From the NCBI RefSeq assembly GCF_027244095.1, contig NC_069661.1, forward strand, positions 145,219,501-145,283,500: a DNA stretch of 64,000 bases, read 5' to 3'. The notes beneath the pieces were generated by a model. It was not told the DNA's origin and ran no database searches. It saw only the letters and a list, made by a program, of their open reading frames with translations. How positions within the stretch are numbered: the first letter of the stretch is position 1; the number at the start of each line of letters is the position of its first letter. Origin of the DNA: Hemicordylus capensis. Taxonomy: Eukaryota > Chordata > Lepidosauria > Squamata > Cordylidae. Below are positions 37,689 through 49,600 of the stretch, piece after piece. Both the position numbers and the translations under genes were made by a program.

Positions 37689-40600
37689 CGCGCTCACTCT
37701 GTGTGAAGTTACTGCACCGGTTCAAGCTATGATGTATGATACTTGGATGTTCAAGTATGATGTCCAAGCATAGTCACTGGCATCTTCTTCTCCCCCCACT
37801 CACCTAGGATGGCTGGATGATATTGGGTTGCCCCAATACAAAACACAGTTTGATGAAGGAAAGGTGGATGGTCGAATGCTTCATTACATGACTGTGGTAA
37901 GTCATTTTTCTGCTATATTAAAAAATTCAGAGTACTGGAACACCCCAGCCTTTTCATTTTTCTCCATCTTCATATGTGGTGCATCCATGTCTGATACTGT
38001 CACTCATCTCAGTCCATCACTTTTAGCCTGATGTTCTCCTGCCATCTTAAAATGACACTGCCCATTTTCCCATGCTGTCCCTTGTGTCTAGAATTACTTC
38101 CCAGAACCTCTGTGTGGTGCCACTTCCACTCTCTTGCTTCAGATTTCACCTTTTCCCATAAAGCTTTTGCCTAATCCACCAGAGGTGGCATGTCCCTCAA
38201 CACCAGCTACTGGAAAACACCAAAGGGAGGGGGCAGATGCCCTCTTTCCCCTGCTTGCAAGCCTGAGGCAGGATGCTGGGCTGGATGGTCCTTTGGTATG
38301 ATCCAACTTAGTCTTCATTTCTACTGTAATGATGTCTAAGCTGGAGTGCATTTGCTTGAACTCCTCCTTTCTCTCTGTTCTTCCACCACACTCAAACATT
38401 GTATTGCTGACTGACCAAAGAGGCACCTTTTTAAAGTGGTGATTCTCTTTATTGAGCAGGGGGAGAGCAACTGGCCCTATCCACTCCCAGCACAGTATCC
38501 CTCCAGTGACTGTTGTTGCTGGTGTCTATCTTATGTTTCTTTTTAGACTGTGAACCCTTTGGGGACAGGGATCCATCTTTGTTTATTTTTTTATTTCTCT
38601 ATGTGTAGCGGATTAAAACCTTTGTCTCAGAGCAAGCTCACGTGAGGAAAAGAAATGCTGAATCATCCCTGCTGAGCTGCCTGGCTAGGCTTCTCCTGAA
38701 ACTATTCTGTATTATAGGCAGATTCAAAATGCTGCCAACACCACTCCTCCTATCGACAGCTTCAATTCTCCTTAGACTTGGGGTGGAATCCCAGGGAAAA
38801 CTCTCTTTATTTTGCTATTGGATAAGTACAAAAATCTTCCACGTGCAAGCCTACACATGTTGAGAAAACTGTTGACAGTTTGAGGATGTTTGCACCAGAG
38901 AAGTCCCCATTTGTGCCCCCCCTCCCTGAGTTAAGAACCAACTCGGAGAGGCTTGTAAAACGAATTCTATTATTGTTTACCTGTAACATAATTAAAATAA
39001 ACACTAGTCTATGCCCACCCTACCTGGGGCATTGCAAAAGACTATAAACATTTAAGTGTGCATTAAGACAACCTGTTTTTGTAATGCTACTAAGGATTAC
39101 TACCTTTAAATATTTAACTGTATTTAAAGCTGAGAAAGCCTCATATGGAAGCCGTCTGTAGTAATGGAATAAACAGTTTTATCCCATTACTACAGACTGC
39201 TTCCATCTGAGGCTTTCTCAGCTTTAAATACAGTTAAGTATTTAAAGGTAGTAATCCTTATAGCATTACAAAAATAGGTTGTCTTAATGCACGCTTAAAT
39301 GTTTATAGTCTTTTGCAATGCCCCAGGTAGGGTGGGCAGAGACTAGTGTTTCTTATTTTAATTACGTTACAGGTAAGCAATAACAGAACAGGATCACAAA
39401 TATGTAAGAGTACACACACTAAAGAAATATACTATCCCTAATGCAAAATTTGACTAAACAAAATTTTCCCTAGACTAAACTTCCCGAAGCAATAAGTCCT
39501 GGCTCCTTGCCTCGAACTCACCAAAACGTCTGATAAGAATTCAATCTTCCTGTCCTATCTTTCAAGGATCTGTAGTGTTATTCTCCAGCAGCCAACCTTC
39601 ATGGCCACATGTCCTTCTCAGCATCTCCATCTGAGCTTCTTCTCTAACAAGGAACTCCTTGCTTCCTGGCAACAGCTCTCTAGGTCCCAACCACCTGGTG
39701 TGCTGATTGGCTGAGCCCAGGAGTTCACCAGCCTGTCAGTCAAAACAAGGGTTCACTTCCAGTCAACTCTTTAGAGGGTGGGAGAGGCTGGTCACTACAC
39801 TGTGTTAAGCTGCTTTGGGAACCTTTGTTGGAAAGCGGTATATAAATATTCGTAGTAGTAGTATTGTATACTGGTTGGGGCAGAAATCTGTTAATCTCTT
39901 TTATAATCTTCATTCTGTGCAATTAGAAGGGAAAGGTTAAAATGTGTGACCCTGAATTATTACAAACCCTTCTGTGTGCCCTAGGATTAACTTGGCAACA
40001 AAGATTCACTGGTCTTGAATAGTAATGAAAAGAAACCCTGGCTCCTTTTAGGTGAAAATGGAGATGAGAGAGTCCGTTGTGTTTTAAACACTAATTGGAT
40101 TGCAAGAGGAACTTTTGAGCTGGAGAGCAGGGAATGGGTTTCTTTATTATTGTACTGTACTTTATAAAAAGAAGAGTTTTCAATCGAGAGCAACAAAATT
40201 GACAATCCACAGATGAGGCTGTCTGTTTTCTCAACATGAGTGATTGCTCTGGGCTTTTCCACTTGCCCATCAGGAGGCATGTCCGGATCCAGACACATAG
40301 CAGGGTGGGCTCCACTGTGAGGCAGGATAATCATTACTCTTAGGTAAATTTTGTCAGGTTTCCAGTGAGGGGGGCAGGGCTGACTATCCGAAGTGACAAG
40401 TATGGGATATTCTGATCTGTTCCATGGATCTGAGAATTGACTCGAGCCCAAGAATGCTTGTAACACAATAGATGCATTAAAGGTTCCACAAGACGTTAGG
40501 TTTGCTGAAGGAGACTTCATATGGTAACCTATATTCTTTTATGATTGGATTCTTTGTTTATGTTTTGTTGTGAACCGCTTTGATTAAATGTATTATTTAG

Positions 40601-43600
40601 AAAAGTGACATAAAGTGTTTTGCATAAAATAAACTTTTTAGTATCCAACTCCTCTAAGTTCCTCGTGGCTTTGTTCTTGGCTTCGATCAGTGTCTCGTTT
40701 TCACATTCCCTTTTACAGGATGACTTACTGTCCTTGAAAGTGGTGAGTGTTCTCCACCATCTTAGCATCAAACGTGCCATTCAGGTCCTGAGAATAAACA
40801 ACTTTGAACCCAACTGTCTTCGCAGAAGACCTTCTGATGAGGTAACTGCTCTTTATACTTATACATGATGCTACATGTAATGAATGTTGGAGGGTGCTAA
40901 GAGTTTGTTTTCTTTCCTAGAATATTTTACTGTATCTTAAAAATATTGATCCCTCCCTCTACTTACCAGACCCTTGACCAATCACTTGCTGTCCTAGTTT
41001 AGACGTAACACAGAACCAGAATTGAACCCTGATGTGGTGCAATGTCCTATAGGCTCAAGTGTGTGTACACTAGGGATGTGCTCAGAACCAGCAGGGGCCG
41101 GTTTGAAGGCGGGGGGATGGGACAACTTTAAGGGTGAGGGAGGGTGCACTTATCCCTTCCTCTGCCGGTGCTGGGTTTGTAAATACTCCATCGGGGTGGC
41201 AGCATACTTCCCATTCCATGGCCGGAAGTGCCACCCCAACAGAGTCTTTACAACCCCAGCACCGGAGGTGGGTGGGGAAGTGGAGGGAGGGGTAAGTGCA
41301 TCCTCCCCCGCCCTTAAAGTTGCCCCGCCCTTAAAGTCCCCCCCACCTTTGAGCCTCCAAACTGCCTGGTGTTTGAACCTGTTTGGAGGTCGCTAAAAGG
41401 CCCTCTGAACAGGTTGAAGCACATCCCTAGTGCACCCCTTCCCTTCCCTTTGTGTACAAGGCACCCTGACTTGGAACAACCCAGGATCTCTCATTACCCC
41501 CAAATTTGGGCAAACTTGCCTTTTCTGGTTTATTTTGAAACGCTAGCTAATAGCTAGCTATAAAACTCTAGCTATTATAAGGACATAAGAGAACCTGGCT
41601 CTATTTTAAGCCAGTATTAGAGGTTGAATTTTTCCTCCATCACATTCATACCCAAGGCTAGTGGACATCACATGAAGCCAGGATTCTCTCCTGGCACTGT
41701 GTTATGTCTGAACCAGGCTATTTTCAGCTTTGTTGGTGTGGATTTATTTTTTATTTTGTGTCTGTGCCTTTGAAACCTGACCCTCACTTGCTCCCTCATG
41801 TCTAACCCTGGGAATTACGACTGCAGTTAATTTATCCCAGCCTATGCCTCTCTTCATGTTTGCCTCTTCTTCACTGCTTGCCGGTAGTGCTATGAAAATG
41901 TGAATGCAACCGTGATAGAGTTCAAGTGTTACATGATATAGGCCTTCCTGAGCTATGTCACTCGAGAAGAAAGGTGGAATATAACATTTCTGACTACTTT
42001 TGTAATAAAAACCTCCTGCTTATTGAAAACTGGCAGGTTCTAGGCTAGTCTTCTCCATAGTGTATTCGTTTCCTGTGAGCAGGAATGGGCTTTATAAATT
42101 GGAAGATCAATTCAAAGAAATGGTCTGCTTCCCTGAGTCTCCAGTGGTACAGTCCTTTCTAACTACGACCTTGTAGTTCTGAAAGTATCCTTTGGCCCGT
42201 ATTAGATTTAAAAGCTTAGATTCCTCATGTTGTATGTGCACACCTAGTTGCCATTTAGAAAAGAGGCTTGGGTCAAATATTAACCGAATCATGGATATAG
42301 TATTGTTTGGTTTTGAGGTGGATAGCCTTGGAAGTAAAATGACTAAACTAAGAAATGAATTGGAGTTTCACATGAATTCTATACCTTTGATGTATGTGCG
42401 TTTATAGCAACTTTACTGAATGTCAAGCTGTACTTCAGTTGGATCAGGCCAATACAACTTGCACTTCGCCAGGAACCCCAGGGGCTGCATTGGCTTCTCA
42501 TGTTTGCAGCTCTCTAGAGCTGCCAACCAGTGTTTGGAAAAGTATTTCCAAAGCACTTTATCAGCTGTAAATGGGAATTAAATTTCTTGGCTATGTCAAA
42601 TGGTAGGTATACTTGATTCAGCCCCTGCTCTTATGCAGTGCTCTAGCTATACAAATACTACCTGCATGTGAAGAATATGTCCTATTGGATTTTGAATTAC
42701 AGGTGGAGGGAATTGAATGCTTGCATCCTTCTATGAAAACACACCTTCTTGTACATGCAAAGCTTAGCATGTCTGAGAGAACAGCTCAACCTTTCTTGGA
42801 CATGCTGACTTTGCTATGTGCGTGGATTTTTTGGTACGTGCAGGAATGTAGCCCTCATCCACACACTTGAGATCAGAAGTGGGTAGAGTTCAGCAACTGA
42901 TCATGTGATGCTGCTGATCTGGTAGTCTGGCTGGTTACGTAAAACCAGAAATGTGAGGACTGAATTTAGTTGTGGTTACCAAGTTGTGCATTGCTGTCTT
43001 AAGCGTGGTTCTTATTGGCAGAATAACATCGTTCCGTCTGAGGTTACGCAGTGGACCAATCATCGGGTGATGGAGTGGTTGCGTTCGGTTGACCTTGCAG
43101 AATATGCTCCTAATCTGAGGGGAAGTGGTGTTCATGGTGGCCTAATGGTAAGAGTTTGGCTTATTTCTTGGTCAAACACTGCTTTAACTGTACAATACAT
43201 AGACAGGAAAGAGCCGCGTATTACAGGTGTAAAAAGAAAATCACAGCAAGAGTCCCTGTTGTTTCATTTCTGTGTCAGACTCTAAGAACATAAGAACTGC
43301 CCTACTGGGTCAGGCACAAGGCCCATCCAGTCCAGCATCCTGTTTCACACAGTGGCCCACCAGATGCCTCTGGGGAGCCCACAGGCAAGAGGTATGTGCA
43401 TGCCCTCTCTCCTGCTGTTGCTCCCCTACAACTGGTATTGAGAGGCATTGTGCCTCTGAGGCTGGAGATGGCCCACAGCCACCAGACTAGTAGCCACTGA
43501 TAGACCTGTCCTCCATGAATCGGTCTAAACCCCTTTTAAAGCCATCCAAGCTGGTGGCCATCACCACATCCCATGGCAAAGAATTCCATAGATTAATTAT

Positions 43601-46600
43601 CTCTGTCCACCTGTCCACTCCATACATAATTTTATGCACTTCAATCATGTCTCCCCTTAGTCGCCTCTTTTCCAAGGTAAAGAGCCCCAGATGCTGTAGC
43701 CTAGCCTCATAAGGAAGGTGCTCCAGGCCCCTGATCATTTTGGTTGCCCTCTTCTGAACCTTTTCCAGTTTTATAATATCCTTCTTAAGATATGGTGACC
43801 AAAGCTGTACGCAGTACTCCAGATGCGGCCACACCTTATATTTATATAAGGGCACTCTCTAGAAGTCATAGGAACTGCATCACTGCTTTATAGTAAACAT
43901 GATGTTCGTTTCCCCTTTTTTTGTTCTTAAGTCGGATCTGAATGAAAAGCTATTCAATCTGGAGATAATGAAATGAAATTGGAGGACAGTTCTATCAATG
44001 GCTACTAATCTGAGGGCTAATAGGCCACCTCCAGCCTCAGAGACAAGATGTCTCTAAATCCCAGTAGCATGGGAGTAGAAGTAGGAGAGAGGGCATGCCC
44101 TCAGCGCTTCTCTGTGGGCTTCACACTGGCATCTGGTGGGCCACTGTGTGAAGCAGGATGCTGGACTAGATGGGCCTTGGGCCTGATCCAGCAGGCCTTT
44201 TCTGATGTTTTAATTCTGATTTCAATCCTGCAATCTTTTTTTGCTTTACAGGTTTTGGAACCTCGTTTCAACGTAGAGACCATGGCACAGCTACTTAATA
44301 TCCCACCAAACAAAACACTGCTGAGGCGACACTTGGCAACTCATTTTAATTTGCTAATCGGTCAGGAGGCTCAGCAGCAAAAGCGTGAAGCCATGGAATC
44401 TCCAGATTATGTTCTCTTAACAGCTACAGCTAAAGTGAGGGTATGTCAAAGCTTTGGGAATATTGTCAGGCTTGGAAGAAGTTTTTGCAATAGTTAAAAG
44501 CTCTGTGTGTAAAGTATTTTAAGGAGTTAATAGATCTGTGATAGTGATAAGCAGGCTAAATCAAGCCAGGCCTATTACTTTAGAACAGGGTTTCTCAACA
44601 TGTGGGTCCCCAGATGTAACTGAACTTCAACTCCCATAATTCCCAACCAAAGGCTACTGGAGCTGGGGATTATGGGAGTTGAAGTCCAATAACATCTGGG
44701 GACCCACACGTTGAGAAACACTGCTTTAGAAGATCTGAGTTGATTTACTTTGTTTCCTTCCTCTTGTATAACCAAATATCTTGCAGAAAATAAAATATCT
44801 GATATGCCGCTTTGCTAGATATCTGTGTTGCAGTCTTGTCCAAGGCACACATCTTTAACAAGTATAACCATTATTTAAAATGTCTTGGTTTAGATATCTT
44901 AGCCAGCGTGTTGTAGTGGTTAGAGTGCTGGACTAGGACCGGGGAGACCTGAGTTCAAATCCCCATTCAGCCATGATACTTGCTGGGTAACTCTGGGCCA
45001 GTCACTTTTCTTGCAGCCGAACCTACTTCACCGGGTTGTTGTGAGGAGAAACCTAAGTATGTAGTACACTGCTCTGGGCTCCTTGGAAGAAGGGATAGAA
45101 AATGTAATGAATGAATGAATGAATAATAGTATCTAGTATGCTTACATAGGACATAATAGTTTATGGTGCTTGAATGAAGGCTTATTTTACAATTTTTGAA
45201 TGAAGGCTTATTTTGCTCTCCATATACAACCTTAAATTGGATTATAAGAGCGTCTTACAATACTTTTAAAAAATATCTGCAAAGGTGGTTTTTACCTTGT
45301 TCAGTTTGCAGGCAAGTTTAGCATGATCAGGAACTGGTTCACACAGCCTTTCAAACAAAACTACAGAATTTAGTAAACCACCTGTGCTACTATGTTAGTA
45401 ATTTTCAGCACATCAATGGCCTGAAATAAAAGTTTACAAAAAGCTGTCCCGCTTGGTAGTCTACAAACAGTTTTGATTGCCACAGGCGAGCAGTTACAAG
45501 CCTAAATTGGCAAATGTGGATATTTTTAATTAATAAAATAAGGATAATTTTGCCCTATATTATGTGTTGATTGCAAATCTTATTCCATTTTTCAGACAGC
45601 TTTGTATATGAGCATATGTGTATGAGCATTTGAGAAAACTGTTATATTTGACCTTGGATTGTTTTGGAACCTTTAGCTAACTATAGAAAATGATCAAGGT
45701 TTTATGCCATGCAGAGAATAAATTATGGCATTACTGATTTATCATCTTGTCTTTTCTTTCTTTTGCAGCCAAAGAAACTTACATTTAGTAATTTTGGAAA
45801 TTTAAGGAAGAAGAAGCAGGATGATGGGGAAGAGTATGTGTGCCCAATGGATTTGGGACAGGCATCAGGAAGTGGATCAAATAAAGGATTTAAGCCTGGT
45901 TTAGACATCAGGGTATATGATGATGATGATCTTGATAGACTGGAGCAGGTAAGCCACAACACCTCTGATTCACTTAGTGTTACACTGGAATCATGTAGTG
46001 TTACACTGGCATTTTGTACACACTCACATTCCAGATTCTTCAGGGTTCCTTAGATTGCCTCTGTGTGTAACATACCAGTTAAAATAATGTAACTGTAAAG
46101 TCTGAATCCTGGTAAACAGCTATAGGAGTTGTTCCTGCAACCCTCGGTTTTAGGCACTAATATATAGACAAAACTTGGATTTATTCTTGAGTTTCAAATT
46201 TGAACTTAATTTTATAACTTTCAAGGTGCTTAATCTAACTGAAAGTTACAGGTGGACCCCATTATCCACAGGGGTTCTGTTCCCACAGATTTCCATGGGT
46301 AATGAAACTGCAAATAATGGGGCAATGGGAATTGGGGTGGGGGTAAGTTCCTGGAGGCTGGAAAAATAGCCAAGAAAATGGTAAAAAGAGGGGGGATTAA
46401 TAAAGTGCCCTACCATGCTATGCAAGTCTCTAGCTGTCTCAGAATGCCACCCCAAAGTCCCCAATCCCCCATTTCCCACAAAAAAAATCACGGGGGATAA
46501 AAGGTGTGTGTTCTTTTTAATGAACCACAAAATGGCCCCTTTCCCCAAATTGGTGGCTGGAAATGACCTCGAGGTCATTTTCCGGCCACCCTGACACTGT

Positions 46601-49600
46601 GGATATGCAGAACTGAACTGTTTGTTTTCTGCATATGCCGAGGTCAGGTGTCAGCTACCCATGGATGTTGGGTCCGTGAATGGCAAGGTTCGCCTGTATT
46701 TCTTGTTCATTTTTGTAGCTTGCTCTCCTTCTGTGAGGAACTCAAGGGGATGTAGAGGGGGTTACCTTGTTTTATCCTTGCAACAACTCTAAGAACGAAT
46801 GTGACTGGTCCAAAATCACTCAGTGAGCTTCATCTGAACAGATATTTGACCCCAGATCTTCTGAGTCTAAGGCTGGCACTCTATCCACAACACCATACTT
46901 GCTGTCTTGTCAACACATTATCTGGTCAAACTTGCATGTCCCTTTTTTCTATGTAGTTCCTCAAGCTCCCATCTTAGTTGGCCTTAGGGGTGTGCACGGA
47001 ACCGCCAATTACGGTCCGGCACTGGGGTGGGGGGGTCCCTTTAAGAGCGGCGGGAGGGTTTACTTACCCCTCCTGCTGCTTTCCCGATCTTTCGCCGTAA
47101 TCCATAGAGTAATTGGGGCGGCAGGACACCTCCCTGCTGCTCCTTCCCCGACATTGCTTCAAAAGACTCCCAGGAGTCCTTTGCGCGCGCACGTCACAGA
47201 GATGAGCACGCACATCTCTGTGACATGCGCGTGCAAAGGACTCCTGGGAGTCTTTTGAAGCAACGTCGGGGAAGGGGCGGCAGGGAGGTGTCCTGCCGCC
47301 CCAATTACTCTACGGATTATGGCGAAAGATCGGGAAAGCGGCGGGAGGGGTAAGTAAACCCTCCCGTCGCTCTTAAAGGGACCCCCCCCACCCAAACCGG
47401 ACCGCCCAGGTCCGGAGGCTATTTGACTGGTCCGGGCCCATCCCTAGTTGGCCTCTGCATGTTACATACCATGACTATAAAATCTGACTTGTGATAATCA
47501 ACTGTAGGAATTGTTCCTGGGCACTTAGGCTTTGGGCACTAATATACAGAAGAAACTTGAATTTATTCTTGAATTTCAAATTTCATAGTAATCTCAGATT
47601 TCAACATTTCCACATTCACTCATCTTCACTTATGATCCTTTTGCTAACTCCTGGCACCACTGATCTTCAGTCTTTCTCTCTCTCTCTCTCTGTGTGCGCA
47701 CATGAAGGACACTGCCATGGAGATGGTTTCTCTTGCCTGGTCACTGCTGTTCTGAAGGTTTTGTGGAGGCTTTGTTGTATGGAGCTCCTTCATTGCTTGG
47801 CTAGGCTTTTGGGCTGGCTGCCTGTGTCACCATTTGCGAATCAGTCTCTCTGGTTTCTTCCGTAGCTGTATTGCTGCTTCTCCTGTTCAACACTCTGATA
47901 CTACCACTGCTTAGAAGTAAAAGCAGCAGAGCACAATGGCAGAGCCAGAAGCCTGTGTTCACATCCCTGGTTACTCTAATTTAGGCACAGGTTGTCTCAC
48001 ACAGCTGAGTTAACCAGCAGGCAGGTGCATGAAGACTCCTCGCTGTACCACAACTTTCTGGTAGCCTTACTTCTGTCTGAAGCCCTGCCTACAGCTACAA
48101 AGAAGCATTTAAATAATCAGTTCATCTGACTGAGATTCTGCTGTACCCAAAGAAATGTTCCCAATATAGTATCTGTAAGTTGTTAAGCAGCAGTATCAGA
48201 CCACAAGAGCAGGGCCATTACTACTACCCCTACTAATTCAAGTGTCTGTAGAAATGCATCCATTCTCTCTATGTGTTTTTATTGTAGATGGAAGATTCAG
48301 AAGGTACCGTGAGGCAAATAGGAGCATTTTCTGAAGGTATCAACAACTTGACTGTAAGTCCTTAAACATTAATGTCATGACTTCATATCAAAACTTTGCT
48401 AGTCTTTTGCTTCAAAAGCTGTACATAGATCCCCAGTAGTAGGGTTTCATTTATTTAAAAAATGATATACAAGTATGAATACTAATACAGTATGAATTAC
48501 TAGTTCAAAAAAATGGTAAAAACAACCCACAGTAACTCTTCTGGGTCCCCTGTGATGATGCATTCAGGAGTGCATTGCCATTTTGCACGAAGAATAGCCT
48601 TACAATGACATTTCATCTGCCATGACGCCACTGCTGCTAGTAGACCTGGCTGGACTAACAGTCTTACAGAGCGAGTCACAGAGTTTAAAGGGAGGGGGTT
48701 AGAGCACCCTAATCCTCCTCTTTAAGGCGTAGTAAGGTCCTTGTGACAGCTCCTCTCCAGGAAGCCTTCGTCACGGACTTTCTGCTTCCTCATCCCAGGC
48801 TCTCTAGGGTTCAAATTGCCCCTGGCAGGCTTTACAACCCCAGCCCTCATTAATTAGGCCCCCACTCTTCTTTATTACTTCCCCTTTACTGCCCATAACA
48901 TTCCCTTTTGCCTCTCTCAGCCCTCGCTCCACCCCAGTCCCTCCTCCCTCTCCTGGCCTTCTCATTGGCCCTCTGCCGACGTCATCAGGCAGCATCTCAA
49001 GTTAGGTTGCTTGTGGTTCTTGCCAGCGTCCTGGAACTGCTGCATCATTGGGGTTCCATGCTGCTGTTTCTGCTGCCTCCCCTGCCAGATGCTGGGCCTC
49101 GGGGCTTCGGGACCTGCCCAAATGACAACACCTGGCAGGTGTAAGAATGGCAGGTCCCCCCCACTGGACAACATCCAAGAAGAGCCTGGCTTACGTTGAA
49201 GTTGTGGCATTTTACTAACACATTCCATCAGCATCCTTGGTAGAGAGACTTTTGCTCTGTCTGGTTCCAGAAAATGAGAAATAAAGGAAGGAAGGGACAG
49301 CTCTATATTCATCAGTGAGACTACTAACATACGTAATGCAAACATATATGGTGTATTCAGTGCAAGCGATGTACTTGGGATAAAAATCTATCTTCCAAGT
49401 TCAGTGCAGAATGGCATTTGGTGATTTAACAACAACAAAAACACCTGTCTAAAACATTTAAGATCAAGCCCCACAAAATCATTCAAAGAGTAGAACTCTG
49501 AGCTAAAGCCCATTTTCTATTGCTAGAGGAGAGTCATGCAGAGTCTACCAACTCTTCTCCAAGATAGGGCTGAGAGAGATTCCTGCCTGCAACCTCGGAG

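Larger units (their letters stand above)
38425..39870 (+). mobile_element. L2/CR1-type LINE 3' UTR, split by an insertion
   Basis: The left part (38425-38603) has AGACTGTGAACCCTTTGGGG ACAGGGATCC and TTTATTTCTCTATG. The right part (39800-39870) continues TTAAGCTGCTTTGGGAACCT and AAAGCGGTATATAAATATTCG. The two halves are adjacent in other copies. Confidence 0.75.

Noticed and set aside
43487-43855. 122-codon minus-strand frame as a gene
   Set aside because: It is the C-terminus of CR1 ORF2 followed by the CR1 3' UTR.
44894-44960. tRNA gene on the basis of A and B boxes
   Set aside because: The boxes continue into a SINE body with a (GAAT)n tail and no cloverleaf is formed.
45709-45768. An earlier ATG start giving a separate 114-codon gene at 45709
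   Set aside because: The sequence before 45769 is intron with a pyrimidine-rich acceptor; the coding part is PPFIBP1 exon 20.
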